DNA of 64,000 nt from Akkermansia sp. (GTDB lineage: Bacteria; Verrucomicrobiota; Verrucomicrobiia; Verrucomicrobiales; Akkermansiaceae). Below the pieces are notes generated by a model. It worked only from the letters and a program-made list of their open reading frames with translations. It was not told the DNA's origin and made no database searches. The stretch lies in assembly GCA_022787425.1 (NCBI GenBank), contig JALFWB010000037.1, positions 1-64,000 of the forward strand, given 5' to 3'. Below are positions 42,380 to 52,200 of this stretch, in pieces; position 1 is the first letter of the stretch, and each line of letters starts with the position of its first letter. Made by a program: the position numbers and the translations under genes.

Positions 42380-43756
42380 ATGGGAAAGTTCGAGTTCAGC
42401 GCCAAGGGCGGCGTCTTTGACATGAATGCCTTTATCAACGCCTGCGATGCCGCCGCCTGCGGCGAAACCCCGGAGGAACAGCCTGCGCCCCCCGCAGAGG
42501 CACCTGCCCCTGCTCCGGTGGCGGAGGAGGTACCCGTGGCAGACGGCGAGGACCCCATCACCTACTCCCCCCTGCCCGAGGTGCTGGAGGAGCTGCGCAT
42601 GGGCCGCCTCATCCTGATGACGGACGACCCGCACCGCGAGAACGAAGCCGACCTCGTCTGCGCCGGGCAGTTCGCCACCCCGCAGAACATCAACTTCATG
42701 GCCACCCACGCCCGCGGGCTCATCTGCGTGCCCATGGCACCGGAGCGCGTGGACTCCCTGGGGCTGCCCATGCAGGCCATGCACAATACGGAGAAACTCC
42801 ACACCGCCTTCACCGTCAGCGTTGATGCCAAGGAAGGTACCACCACGGGTATCAGTGCCTTCGAGCGCAGCATCACCACCATGAAACTGGCGGATCCGCA
42901 TGCCGTGCTGGACGACTTCGTGCAGCCCGGGCACTGCTTCCCCCTGCGGGCGCGTGAAGGCGGCGTGCTGCGCCGCGCCGGGCACACCGAGGGAACGGTT
43001 GATATGTTGCGACTGGCCGGCATGGTGCCCGTGGGCGTCTGCTGCGAGATCATGAAAGAGGACGGCACCATGGCCCGACTGGGCGACTTGGGCAGCTTCC
43101 AGCGTCGCTTCGGACTCAAGGCCTGCTCCTTGGCGCAAATCATCGCGCACCGGCAGCACACGGAGACCCTCGTGGAGCGGGAGGAAACCGTCAAGCTCCC
43201 CACGGACTTCGGCACCTTTACCTGCCACTCGTACCACTCCAAGGTAGACGGCAAAACGCACTTGGCCTTGGTACACGGCGAGATCGACCCGGAGAAACCC
43301 ATCCTCTGCCGCGTGCACAGTGAGTGCCTCACCGGGGATGTCTTCGCCAGCCGCCGCTGCGATTGCGGCAGCCAGCTGCACGCCGCCATGCGCCGCGCCG
43401 CGCAGGAGGGCGGTATCATCCTCTACCTGCGCCAGGAGGGCCGCGGCATCGGGCTCTCCGCCAAGCTGCACGCCTACAAACTGCAGGAACAGGGTCTGGA
43501 TACCGTCGACGCCAACATCCGACTCGGCTTCGCCCCGGACCTGCGTGACTACGGGGTCGGCGCGCAGATTCTCCGCGATCTCGGCGTACGCAAGCTGCGG
43601 CTCATGACGAATAACCCCAAGAAGATTGTCGGTCTCTCCGGTCACGGGCTCGAAATCGTTGAGCAGGTGCCCATCAGCATCCCTCCGAACGAGGACAATA
43701 AACGTTATCTGGACACGAAACGCGACCGCATGGGCCACACCCTGCCTTTGTCATGA
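42380..43756 (+). CDS. ribBA: Bifunctional DHBP synthase / GTP cyclohydrolase II RibBA
   Basis: A 458-residue fusion of the two entry enzymes of riboflavin synthesis. The DHBP synthase half has DDPHRENEADLV and RAGHTEGTVD. The cyclohydrolase half has the zinc cysteines in HSECLTGDVFASRRCDCGSQ and the REEGRG-like QEGRGIGL. An N-terminal extension of about 60 residues, rich in Pro and Ala (EEQPAPPAEAPAPAPV), precedes the catalytic domain and is unusual for the family. It is cotranscribed with glnS. No FMN riboswitch is seen, consistent with internal operon position. Confidence 0.93.
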   Translation: MGKFEFSAKGGVFDMNAFINACDAAACGETPEEQPAPPAEAPAPAPVAEEVPVADGEDPITYSPLPEVLEELRMGRLILMTDDPHRENEADLVCAGQFATPQNINFMATHARGLICVPMAPERVDSLGLPMQAMHNTEKLHTAFTVSVDAKEGTTTGISAFERSITTMKLADPHAVLDDFVQPGHCFPLRAREGGVLRRAGHTEGTVDMLRLAGMVPVGVCCEIMKEDGTMARLGDLGSFQRRFGLKACSLAQIIAHRQHTETLVEREETVKLPTDFGTFTCHSYHSKVDGKTHLALVHGEIDPEKPILCRVHSECLTGDVFASRRCDCGSQLHAAMRRAAQEGGIILYLRQEGRGIGLSAKLHAYKLQEQGLDTVDANIRLGFAPDLRDYGVGAQILRDLGVRKLRLMTNNPKKIVGLSGHGLEIVEQVPISIPPNEDNKRYLDTKRDRMGHTLPLS

Positions 43757-43852
43757 CGGTAAAAACCGCCTGCATGTCTCGCTTCCGGGTTTTCTTTGCG
43801 CCCCGCACGCGCTACAATATGAGCAAGTAAGCTATTTCACCTGTCAATACAT

Positions 43853-46198
43853 ATGCCTATTCCTCCTCCGAACGAACCGCCTCGCCCTCCCCAAGGCCAG
43901 GGTCCTGCCCCCACCCGGAACTGGGGGGCTCTTCTCCTTTTGGTTGCACTCGCCGCCATTGCCATCCTTGCCTTCTCTTCCAACTCCTCTGCCACCCCGC
44001 CGCAGGATAATTCGCTGGCAGCCTTCCGCAAGGATTTCCGCAATGGGCTGATTGTGGTGAATGACAAGAAGAATTTCCCCATCGAGGTCGAGACCTCCGA
44101 TGGTGGCAATCTGGCTGTCATCCATGCCTACAAGTACAAAAAGGCCCCTAAGACCGAGCCCCGTCCCTTCTACTTGGAGTACACCGATGACAATGAAATC
44201 CGCAACATCTGCAACAAGTACGGTGTATGCGTCATCACCGAGACTCCCAAGGCGGTGGAAGCCCAGCAACTGCTGGACAAACTCATCGAGGAGAAAAAAG
44301 TCACCAACCTCATCAGCACGGATGCTTTGGTGCGATTGGGTGAGGAAGGTCGTGTGTTGCGCCAGCCGAGCCTCCCGGTGCAAATCAGCCTCAACGGCCG
44401 GGAGGTCATCTTCGGCTACTACCGCCCGGACCCGCCCGTACCGGATAAACCGCTCACGCGCAACGATGTAGAACCCATCGAAATACCCTTCCACCGCGCT
44501 TTCCAAGCGGACGAGGTGAAGGCCTTGCTGGGTGACCTGCCCACCTACAACGTGGAGAACAGCAGCTGGCAGTCCTTCTTCTCTTACGGGCTGTTGCTGC
44601 TCGTGCCGCTGATTCTCTTCTTCGTACTCTTCCGCTCGCAGGGCAGCGGCCCGGGCGGTGCCATGAAGTTCGGGCGCAGCCGTGCACGCTTGTTGGACCC
44701 CTCCAAGAACAACATCACCTTCAAGGATGTTGCGGGCATCTCTGAGGCCAAAGAGGAGGTGTGGGAGATCGTGGAATTCCTCCGCAACCCGCGTAAGTTC
44801 CGTAACCTAGGCGGAACCATCCCCAAGGGCGTGCTCATGGTCGGGCCTCCCGGTACGGGTAAGACCCTGCTGGCCAAGGCCATTGCAGGTGAGGCGGATG
44901 TGCCGTTCTATTCGATCTCCGGCTCGGACTTCGTAGAGATGTTCGTGGGCGTGGGTGCCAGCCGCGTGCGCGACATGTTTGCGGAGGCCAAGAAGCATGC
45001 GCCTTGCCTCATCTTCATCGATGAGATTGATGCCGTGGGTCGCCATCGCGGTCATGGTGTCGGCGGTGGGCACGATGAGCGCGAGCAGACGCTCAATGCC
45101 CTCTTGGTGGAAATGGACGGCTTTTCGTCTAACGAGAATGTTATCGTCATTGCCGCCACCAACCGTGTGGACGTGCTGGATCCCGCGCTGCTGCGTCCGG
45201 GCCGCTTCGACCGCCGTGTGACGGTCAACCTGCCGGATGCTGCGGGGCGTGAGCAGATTCTGCGCGTGCATGCCCGCAAAATCAAGCTCTCCCCGGATGT
45301 GGACCTGCGTCCGCTGGCCCGTGCCACCACCGGTTTCTCCGGTGCGGAGCTCGCCAATATCGTGAACGAAGCCGCTCTCATTGCCGCGAAGAACAATCAA
45401 CCGAATGTCACCCAAGCCGACTTGGAGGAGGCTCGTGAGAAGGTACACTGGGGGCGCGAGCGGCGTTCTCTGGAGGTATCGGACCGCGAGAAACGCTGCA
45501 CCGCCGTGCACGAGGCGGGTCACGCCATCTGCCTGCTCAAGACCAATCTTGCCAAGACTCTGCCCCTGCACAAGGTTACGATTATTCCGCGTGGCCCGGC
45601 CTTGGGTGTCACCATGATGCTGCCGGAGGAGGATCGCCTCAGCGAGTATAAGAGTGACATGCTCGACTACATCGTGATGGCTATGGGCGGCCGCTGCGCC
45701 GAGGAGGTTGTCTTCGGCGACATCACGGGCGGCGCGCGTGCGGACATTCGCCAGGCCACAGCCACGGCGCGCAAGATGGTGTGCGTCTACGGCATGAGCG
45801 AGAAGCTCGGCCCGGTGGAGTACGGCTCGAACCACGAGGAGGTCTTCTTGGCCCGCGATATGTCGCAGAGCGTCCGGAACTTCTCGGAGCACACCGCCCA
45901 GCTCATAGATGAGGAAATCAAGCGCATTGTGGAGGAGAACTACCGCCGCGCCCTGACCATCCTTACGGAGAACAAAGACCGCCTCCTGCTCATCACCGAT
46001 AAGTTGTTGGAGTACGAGACCCTCTCCGGCGAGCAAATCCGCGAGCTGTTGGAGACCGGTGTCATGACCGACCCGCCCCGGAAGGAGCTTCCCCCGGACC
46101 TCCCGACGGCCCCGAGTGCCAATGCGCCTGCAACACAGAACGAGGCCCCCGAGCCCGCCGACGAGTCCGAGGACACGCCTCCTCCCTCTCTTTCCTGA
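43853..46198 (+). CDS. ftsH: ATP-dependent zinc metalloprotease FtsH
   Basis: A 781-residue membrane AAA protease. A Pro-rich N-terminus precedes TM1 (about residues 24-43). A periplasmic domain and TM2 (near 242-262, [14 protein letters not shown]) follow, then the AAA module with Walker A GPPGTGKT, Walker [12 protein letters not shown] and the second region of homology (RPGRFDRRV). The M41 active site is HEAGHA. It degrades misfolded membrane proteins and short-lived regulators. The protein is longer than E. coli FtsH (about 644) because of an enlarged periplasmic region and an acidic Pro-rich tail. rsfS follows 24 bases later. Confidence 0.95.
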   Translation: MPIPPPNEPPRPPQGQGPAPTRNWGALLLLVALAAIAILAFSSNSSATPPQDNSLAAFRKDFRNGLIVVNDKKNFPIEVETSDGGNLAVIHAYKYKKAPKTEPRPFYLEYTDDNEIRNICNKYGVCVITETPKAVEAQQLLDKLIEEKKVTNLISTDALVRLGEEGRVLRQPSLPVQISLNGREVIFGYYRPDPPVPDKPLTRNDVEPIEIPFHRAFQADEVKALLGDLPTYNVENSSWQSFFSYGLLLLVPLILFFVLFRSQGSGPGGAMKFGRSRARLLDPSKNNITFKDVAGISEAKEEVWEIVEFLRNPRKFRNLGGTIPKGVLMVGPPGTGKTLLAKAIAGEADVPFYSISGSDFVEMFVGVGASRVRDMFAEAKKHAPCLIFIDEIDAVGRHRGHGVGGGHDEREQTLNALLVEMDGFSSNENVIVIAATNRVDVLDPALLRPGRFDRRVTVNLPDAAGREQILRVHARKIKLSPDVDLRPLARATTGFSGAELANIVNEAALIAAKNNQPNVTQADLEEAREKVHWGRERRSLEVSDREKRCTAVHEAGHAICLLKTNLAKTLPLHKVTIIPRGPALGVTMMLPEEDRLSEYKSDMLDYIVMAMGGRCAEEVVFGDITGGARADIRQATATARKMVCVYGMSEKLGPVEYGSNHEEVFLARDMSQSVRNFSEHTAQLIDEEIKRIVEENYRRALTILTENKDRLLLITDKLLEYETLSGEQIRELLETGVMTDPPRKELPPDLPTAPSANAPATQNEAPEPADESEDTPPPSLS

Positions 46199-46222
46199 TA
46201 AGTTTTTCCCCTTTTTCTGACA

Positions 46223-46576
46223 ATGACCAGCCAAGAACTTGCTTTTGCCTGCGCCTACGCAGCCGATGACGCCAAGGCCACCGACATCGCCGTTTATGAC
46301 CTTCGCGGCACCTCTTCGATCACGGACTTTGCCATCGTTTGCACTGCTACGTCTGTGCCCCATCTCCGCGCCGTTCTGCGCGATGTGGACAAATATGTCG
46401 ATGAGCAGCACCACGTCTCCCCCGTCTATGCCGAGCGCACCCCCAACGCGCTCTGGTCCGTGCTGGATTACATCGACGTGATGGTGCACGTCATGGCCGC
46501 CGAGGTGCGCGACTTCTACGGGCTCGAGGCCTTCTGGAAGGAAGAGAACCGCATTCCCCTTCCCCCCAGAGCCTAA
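46223..46576 (+). CDS. rsfS: Ribosome silencing factor RsfS
   Basis: A 117-residue RsfS/YbeB protein that binds ribosomal protein uL14 and blocks subunit joining when nutrients are poor. Typical features are the DIAVYDLRGTSSITDFAIVCTA block, HLRAVLRDVDKYV, and the C-terminal VHVMAAEVRDFYGLEAFW. Its place after ftsH is probably one transcript. Neither nadD nor rlmH, its usual neighbours elsewhere, is here. Confidence 0.92.
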   Translation: MTSQELAFACAYAADDAKATDIAVYDLRGTSSITDFAIVCTATSVPHLRAVLRDVDKYVDEQHHVSPVYAERTPNALWSVLDYIDVMVHVMAAEVRDFYGLEAFWKEENRIPLPPRA

Positions 46577-46587
46577 GCACCACCCGC

Positions 46588-46685
46588 TCCGTCATAAAAG
46601 ACCTCCCTGCTGCCATGCCGGCAGGAAATCCCGTATTCCACAGGTATAGCTCTGCATGCATCCGTACATGGCGAGTCATACCGTG
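46588..46685. repeat. Possible intergenic repeat related to 29875-29975
   Basis: Shares spaced blocks with the gap after sufS, including TGCATGCA-CCGTAC near the right end and CATGCCGGCAGGA near the left. It contains a small hairpin (CCTGCTGCCATGCCGGCAGG). Weak by-eye evidence. Confidence 0.3.
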
Positions 46686-46691
46686 GACGGA

Positions 46692-47645
46692 TTAAGCGTG
46701 GATGGGTGTGGCGAGGGCTGAGAGAAGCTCGGGTGGGAGGGATGGTGCGGAGGAGGCGGAGGCACAATCGATGAGCTGGGCCGGGGTGCGGGCCCCGATG
46801 AGCACGGAGGTGATACCGGGACGAGAGAGAAGCCAGCGAAGGGCGAGCTGAGTGAGGGGGATGCCGGCTCGGTCTGCTAAGTCTTGGAGGGCAGCAACAC
46901 GGGCGTGGTCGGCAGAAACCTTGTCCGGCGTAAGGAAGGGCCCGGGACCGGCGGCGCGGGAGTCCGCAGGGATGCCGTGCAGGTACTTGCCGGTGAGCAT
47001 CCCTTGGGCCAGCGGGGAGAAAACAATGCTACCCGTATGTTCCTGTTCGGTGACAGGCAACACCTCCGGCTCGCAGGCGCGGTCCAGCAGGTTGTAGCGG
47101 AATTGGTGGAGCAGGCAGGGAACTTTTTCTTCCCTCAGAAAGGCACAGGCGCGGCGGAAAAGCGGTGCCGGATATTTTGACAGCCCAACGTAAAGGGCCT
47201 TACCGCTGCGAACAGCCTGAACAAGTGCCCCAAGCGTCTCCTCCAAGGGCGTCTCGGGATCCGGCCGGTGGCTGTAGAAAATATCCACGTAGTCCAGTTT
47301 CAGGCGGCTCAGGCTTTGATCCAACCCGGCGAGAAGATGCTTGCGCGAGCCCCAGTCCCCATATGGTCCCGGCCACATGGCGTGCCCGGCCTTGGTGGAA
47401 ATAAAGAGTTCATCGCGCAGGTGAGCAAAGTCACTCCGGAGCAGTTTGCCGAAATTCTCCTCCGCACTGCCGGGGGGCGGACCGTAGTTATCCGCTAGGT
47501 CAATGTGGCAAATACCGAGGTCCAGAGCCGTGCCCAGCAAACGCCGCCGCTCTGCCGATGCGGCGGCGTGGCCGAAGTTATGCCAGAGCCCCAGAGAAAT
47601 CTCCGGTAACAAAACCCCACTGTGTCCGCATCTTCTGTACTTCAT
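46692..47645 (-). CDS. Aldo/keto reductase (YghZ-like)
   Basis: A 317-residue TIM-barrel oxidoreductase. The catalytic Asp and Tyr lie in DLADNYGPPPGS, the Lys in ISTKAGHAMWPGPYG and the His in FYSHRPDPETPLEE. The GPYGDWGSRK block is characteristic of the YghZ (glyceraldehyde 3-phosphate reductase) branch, which reduces small aldehydes with NADPH. The start at 47645 follows the sulfatase stop by 7 bases, so the two share a transcript; earlier in-frame starts lie within the sulfatase gene. Its role with a sulfatase is unclear. Confidence 0.87.
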   Translation of the reverse strand: MKYRRCGHSGVLLPEISLGLWHNFGHAAASAERRRLLGTALDLGICHIDLADNYGPPPGSAEENFGKLLRSDFAHLRDELFISTKAGHAMWPGPYGDWGSRKHLLAGLDQSLSRLKLDYVDIFYSHRPDPETPLEETLGALVQAVRSGKALYVGLSKYPAPLFRRACAFLREEKVPCLLHQFRYNLLDRACEPEVLPVTEQEHTGSIVFSPLAQGMLTGKYLHGIPADSRAAGPGPFLTPDKVSADHARVAALQDLADRAGIPLTQLALRWLLSRPGITSVLIGARTPAQLIDCASASSAPSLPPELLSALATPIHA

Positions 47646-47652
47646 AAACGAA

Positions 47653-49863
47653 TTATTCCGTGAAAAAATCCTCGTTCGACACCGTTTTTTTCTCCGGACC
47701 GTATTGCAGTTGCACCTTACCCGGAGCAGACGCTCCCTGAACAATCACCATGGTGAACTCATGCAACCCGGCCTTGAGCGGGATCCCCGGTGTGGACGCC
47801 CCCTCTGCCACCTCAACAGCATTGGAGGACGAACTCTCCGTTGCCGTTGTTCCCGGTGTGTAGTTAGAATCGGCATCTATCAGGCAGAAGTTGTGCAGCT
47901 TGATATACGCCTTGGAACCGGGCACCGGATCGAGCCTCAGGAAAAAGCGCGCCGATGACGTATCCTGCGGAATGCGAATGAAGCCGCGCAACTCCGTGAT
48001 GCTCCCCGCAGGCAGCTCGAGCCCCTGTAGGCCTGCCACCTTCTGACGCTCCGCACTCGCAGCCCCCGGCAGGGTGTCGAAATCCGGCACCCAAGGGGCA
48101 CCTTCCTGTATGCGGCGCATGGTAAGCCCCCTCTCGCTGCCCTGCTCCCGGTTTGCCGGCACAGCCTGTGCATCGTAAGAGCGGCGGCCGTTGCAGGGGT
48201 TCCGGCGAGCACCTGCTTCAGGATCACGGGTGTACGAATAGGCACGACGGTTGTAGCAGGCCGCCGCCTTCAGTTTTGCCTGCTGCTCGCGGTACTGCGG
48301 AGCAAGGTTGGCAGCCTCATGCGTATCGGCATCCACGTCATAGATCTCGAAATCCTCCTCACCGGTCTTGATCCCGGTTCGGATCGCCTTGAGCCAGCGG
48401 TCGCCGTCACGGAAAAGAATCATTTGTTGCTCCCCGCGAACACGTCCTTTTTTGTTGGGAGCATAGTCGGCATACTGCACCATGTTGCCGGAAAAGGCGT
48501 ACTCGGAGTACACCACCCCTCCCCGGTCGGCGGCAGGACGCCCCTGCAACTCCGGCAGAAGACTGACGCCATCGCAGCGCATGGGCTTCGGCACTCCCGC
48601 CAGCTCAGCAAAGGTCGCCATCCAGTCCTGGAATTGGCTCGGTTGGTTGCACACTGTGCCGTTATTCACCAGCCCCGGGGCGTACACCAAACAGGGTACA
48701 CGCATGCCGCCCTCCCACACATCACGCTTGATGCCATCGAATGTCCCGTAACTGCGGAAGAATGCGGGATTCTGAGCAGGAGCAGGGTGCCCGGCAACAG
48801 GGTTAACAGCCCCCGGTTCATTGTGAGGACCGTTGTCACTCGTAAAGACGATGAAAGTGTTATCCATAATTCCGAGCCCCTTGCAATGCGAGATGAGGTC
48901 GCCCACGGCTTGGTCGATGCGGGTAATCATGGTAGCATGGCGGCGAGCACTCTCCATGGCGGCCGCCGAGCGATTGCCGAAACGCTTGCGGGCATAATCC
49001 TGCCACTCCGGGTTGTCCCGGTAAATCGGCTCGATGAAGGAATCCCACTGTCCCTGAGCGGTGTTAATCATATGACCGGGCGTTCCCAGCCAACGCAAAC
49101 CTTCCTCGGGGAAGGGGCAGGACGGAACCGCCAATCGGGCATGCGGCGCAATCAGGGCCAACGCCAAGAAGAAGGGACGCCCGGCCTCCTGCTTTTGCTG
49201 CTCACTGATCCACTCCTTGGCCCGCGCCGTGAAGAGGTCGGTGCTGTAGCAGTTATCCAAGTCATCCGTAATCATCTTATCGCCGTCCCATATCGCATTG
49301 CGATGCGTCTCGGGATCCGCATTACTTTCCTCCTTGGGATAGTGCCGGTGCCCGGCCAGGTGGTTGTTATAACCGAAGAAGAAATCGAAACCGCGAAGGG
49401 TCGGCCAAGCGGGGCATGTCGTCGGCGTGCCGCCGCTTTCCTTACCGCCGCCGATACCCCACTTACCGATGAGTGCCGTCCTGTACCCTGCCTCGCGCAA
49501 CACCGAGGCCAGTGTATGGCTGTTCTCAAGAGCGGCATCGAAGCTGTTGTTGCGTATCACCTCCGCATGCCCTTGGTGTACCCCGCTGAAGAGTGACGCC
49601 CGCGCCGGCGCGCACACCGGAGCTGCGGTGTAGTGACGCCGCAACTGAGCCCCCTGATTCGCCATAGCATCCAGCGTCGGCGTAGAGATAGCAGGCGTGT
49701 CCGCCTCCTCAGCCCGCGCCGCAGATGAGGTGAGGCCCATATCCCCCCACCCCATGTCGTCCACCAAAATGAGAATAATGTTAGGCCGCGGCGCCGTCTC
49801 CTGCGCCTGTACCGTCACTCCGCAGAGCGCCAACATCGCCCCGATACACAAAGACAGCTTCAT
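47653..49863 (-). CDS. Secreted sulfatase with C-terminal beta domain
   Basis: A 736-residue sulfatase. The signal peptide ends near residue 20 (LCIGAMLALCGVTVQA). The formylglycine motif is CAPAR at Cys84 (AAPVCAPARASLFSG); metal-site segments are LVDDMGWGDMG and FTSDNGPHN. Residues from about 600 form an extra domain (FIRIPQDTSSARFFLRLDPV, GLHEFTMVIVQGAS) resembling a carbohydrate-binding beta sandwich or PA14-type fold, seen in large gut sulfatases. Its promoter lies 9 bases before the ATG, and an aldo/keto reductase is cotranscribed. Probably acts on sulfated host glycans. Confidence 0.88.
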   Translation of the reverse strand: MKLSLCIGAMLALCGVTVQAQETAPRPNIILILVDDMGWGDMGLTSSAARAEEADTPAISTPTLDAMANQGAQLRRHYTAAPVCAPARASLFSGVHQGHAEVIRNNSFDAALENSHTLASVLREAGYRTALIGKWGIGGGKESGGTPTTCPAWPTLRGFDFFFGYNNHLAGHRHYPKEESNADPETHRNAIWDGDKMITDDLDNCYSTDLFTARAKEWISEQQKQEAGRPFFLALALIAPHARLAVPSCPFPEEGLRWLGTPGHMINTAQGQWDSFIEPIYRDNPEWQDYARKRFGNRSAAAMESARRHATMITRIDQAVGDLISHCKGLGIMDNTFIVFTSDNGPHNEPGAVNPVAGHPAPAQNPAFFRSYGTFDGIKRDVWEGGMRVPCLVYAPGLVNNGTVCNQPSQFQDWMATFAELAGVPKPMRCDGVSLLPELQGRPAADRGGVVYSEYAFSGNMVQYADYAPNKKGRVRGEQQMILFRDGDRWLKAIRTGIKTGEEDFEIYDVDADTHEAANLAPQYREQQAKLKAAACYNRRAYSYTRDPEAGARRNPCNGRRSYDAQAVPANREQGSERGLTMRRIQEGAPWVPDFDTLPGAASAERQKVAGLQGLELPAGSITELRGFIRIPQDTSSARFFLRLDPVPGSKAYIKLHNFCLIDADSNYTPGTTATESSSSNAVEVAEGASTPGIPLKAGLHEFTMVIVQGASAPGKVQLQYGPEKKTVSNEDFFTE

Positions 49864-49872
49864 ACGCCGCGT

Positions 49873-49901
49873 ATACTACCACACCCGCACCCCCTTTTCA
49901 A
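49873..49901 (-). promoter_or_regulatory. Predicted promoter of the second sulfatase operon
   Basis: Minus strand TTGAAA (49901-49896), 17-base spacer, TAGTAT (49878-49873), then 9 bases to the ATG at 49863. Predicted leader about 2 bases. Confidence 0.55.
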
Positions 49902-49972
49902 GCAAAAAAAGCGGAAGGAGTTCGACAAGAAGAGTGTTCTTTGCAAGGTGTCTTCGAAAAGGCAAAATTAGA

Positions 49973-50001
49973 TTGACAAACGCACCACAAAATGATACAA
50001 T
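49973..50001 (+). promoter_or_regulatory. Consensus promoter of the AlbA_2 gene
   Basis: TTGACA (49973-49978), 17-base spacer, TACAAT (49996-50001). It overlaps the in-frame ATG at 49992, so translation must start later, at 50064. Confidence 0.7.
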
Positions 50002-50063
50002 ATGCACACATCCCCTCGTGGGACTATTCGTACGAACACAGAACAAAGCAATCATCTTTCTTT

Positions 50064-52130
50064 ATGAACTTCGAGCAAAACAAGACGTACCTTTTCCAGC
50101 AAGTCGGATGCAGGATGATCAATGGACGCAGATTTTTCCTTTTGCAGCACCAAGGTCGTCAGACCATACCCGGCTTCGAGGCGCAGAAATGGGTTTTCAT
50201 GGTCCCTGAGATGGACTTCCAGAGCAGATGGACTGAGACGGAGATTCCCACCATTCTTCATTGTCGCGTTGTTCGTTTCAGGGTGGATCAAGACGGCAAG
50301 GATACCATCTTCCCCGTTTTGGAGCAAGACAGAGACCATCTGTTGAATAACGAATACAGGAAGGGGGAGACGTATCTTTTCTATGTCTCACAAGTTCCGG
50401 GAGACAATGGAGATGCAGCGTTCTACCGTGTTCGTGACAACCTAGGCATGCAACACAACGTATCCGCCTCGTGTGTTCCGGAAGGAGCCAAAAACGGAGA
50501 TGCTATTCGGCTAACGGTTCTTGATATCAAGAATCGTCATCTCTGGTTTGAAGAAAAAAACTTCGAGAGTCTGAAGGAGATCTTTAAGGTCAATGAAACC
50601 TACGATTTTACCATCGAGGCTGTCGACACCCTTGAGGAAGGGAGACAAACGTATTACGTACTCAGCCATCCCGATTGTACACGGAAGGTACGGTATTACC
50701 TGAAGAAAGATACCCAGCCCGATGACTCGAAGGTTGGAACTCAAATTAAGTTGGTTGTCACCAACTTCTCATCAAAGGGGTGGCCGGTTCTCAAGGAGCC
50801 GAACATCAATGGAGCAATTTTCTCCAGCAGTGACAACAGTGAATGGGACAGCCTCGAGCAGAAGTTTGAATTGGCGCGCGGTATCGAGGACAGGCATCTG
50901 GAATACAAGAGCTCCTTCGTATTCAGCACCAGGAAGACAGAACCGGACATGGATCATCAATTGGATGTTGAGATCATGCAGCAATTAGCAGCCTTCATGA
51001 ACACAGACGGCGGTACTCTCAAGCTGGGTTATAGAAATGATGGGACACCCTGTGGCATCAACAAAGATCTGAAATACCTCAATTCAGGGAGTGACGACCC
51101 ATACGAATATTTCGAGCCGGAGAACTTGTCTCAGCTGACGCCGGATAAGGTCAAACTCAAGTTTCGCAACACCATCACCCGTGTTCTCGGAACTACAGCC
51201 AGCAATTGTGTCGACATTGTGTTGTACTATTACCGGTCACAACTCCTGCTGTGCGATATGAATGTAAAGCCTGCACCTGCTCCGATCTATCTCGGAGCAA
51301 GAAAGATTTATCGACGACTGGGAAATACGACCATTTGCTTGGAACGGGAAGACATCACTCATTTCATCTGTGAGAGATGCCTTATCCGGAAATCGGGGAC
51401 GAACGTCCCCTCTGCCCCCAAGGAAACATCGCAGGCTCCTACTGTGCCGGAGTCAACGGTGTTGGCTAATTCCAAGGAATTAACACCGGCGGAAGAAAAA
51501 ACATTCATTCCGAACCTTGCAGCAGTCACAACACCGCAAACGTCTCAAAAGGACAAAATATGGAAGTACATCTTCCACTGTCCGAACGGCGAGGGGGGGC
51601 AGTCCTCCAAGAATACGCTCTTTTCGGATGCCATACGAACCATTCCGGTGCCGGCAAAGTTCAACAATAAATCATCTCGCCTTCTTTTTTGCTACGCAAA
51701 TGGGCACGTCAATGTTCTCAACCCTAAAGCAGTGATAAATAATAAACTCAAGAAAACGGGGAGCCGCTACAGGAACACCTACAACACTGTTTCGGACTTC
51801 GTCGCAGCGCTCGTCTGCAGCAAGGATGACTACCTTCTCATCCACAGCCGCGACGCAAGTGGGGATGAGTATATTAAATGCGTGCCTGTTGAACCATATA
51901 GAGTACACGGAACCATGCAGACTCAGGGCAATCTTGTCCTCAGGGGGGAGTATACTCCTGTTGGCTACTATCTGTTACCGAACGAGCAGAAGGATATTGC
52001 CTTCGGCATCACCAGAGGCCGGGGTTCCGAACCCGGATGGAATCTCAATAGTGTTGAGTGTACACGCATCCGTGCCTTCCTGCGCGAGATGGAAGAAACC
52101 CAAATCCCGGCCACAGAAGAAGAGGCGTAA
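50064..52130 (+). CDS. AlbA_2 (Schlafen-type) multidomain protein, putative defence
   Basis: A 688-residue protein. The N-terminal part has three copies of a beta-rich unit starting near residues 3, 98 and 174 (NKTYLFQQ, GETYLFYV, NETYDFTI), perhaps OB- or S1-like. An AlbA_2 domain follows: HLEYKSSF at about 278-285 and QQLAAFMNTDGGTLKLGYRNDG at about 306-327, the Schlafen-like nucleic-acid or nucleotide-binding signature. The C-terminal region (LLFCYANGHVNVLNP, YLLIHSRDASGDEY) looks like beta-propeller blades. It stands alone with its own promoter and terminator. AlbA_2 proteins are frequent in phage-defence loci, but the function here is inference. Confidence 0.75.
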   Translation: MNFEQNKTYLFQQVGCRMINGRRFFLLQHQGRQTIPGFEAQKWVFMVPEMDFQSRWTETEIPTILHCRVVRFRVDQDGKDTIFPVLEQDRDHLLNNEYRKGETYLFYVSQVPGDNGDAAFYRVRDNLGMQHNVSASCVPEGAKNGDAIRLTVLDIKNRHLWFEEKNFESLKEIFKVNETYDFTIEAVDTLEEGRQTYYVLSHPDCTRKVRYYLKKDTQPDDSKVGTQIKLVVTNFSSKGWPVLKEPNINGAIFSSSDNSEWDSLEQKFELARGIEDRHLEYKSSFVFSTRKTEPDMDHQLDVEIMQQLAAFMNTDGGTLKLGYRNDGTPCGINKDLKYLNSGSDDPYEYFEPENLSQLTPDKVKLKFRNTITRVLGTTASNCVDIVLYYYRSQLLLCDMNVKPAPAPIYLGARKIYRRLGNTTICLEREDITHFICERCLIRKSGTNVPSAPKETSQAPTVPESTVLANSKELTPAEEKTFIPNLAAVTTPQTSQKDKIWKYIFHCPNGEGGQSSKNTLFSDAIRTIPVPAKFNNKSSRLLFCYANGHVNVLNPKAVINNKLKKTGSRYRNTYNTVSDFVAALVCSKDDYLLIHSRDASGDEYIKCVPVEPYRVHGTMQTQGNLVLRGEYTPVGYYLLPNEQKDIAFGITRGRGSEPGWNLNSVECTRIRAFLREMEETQIPATEEEA

Positions 52131-52157
52131 ACGAGCATATCAACGCAGATACCCTCA

Positions 52158-52200
52158 AGGCGCGTTCCCGAAAAGCACGGTGAACGCGCCTCTCGTTTCT
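52158..52200 (+). terminator. Terminator-like hairpin after the AlbA_2 gene
   Basis: AGGCGCGTTC (52158-52167) pairs with GAACGCGCCT (52182-52191), followed by a T/C-rich run (CTCGTTTCT). Confidence 0.65.

Noticed and set aside
40451..43738. A 1095-codon open frame antisense to glnS and ribBA
   Set aside because: It is the mirror of two well-recognised genes in GC-rich DNA; its protein has skewed composition (His/Gly/Val/Ala runs) and no motif.
44807..46489. A 560-codon open frame antisense to ftsH
   Set aside because: Opposite strand of an unmistakable FtsH; no start signal or family.
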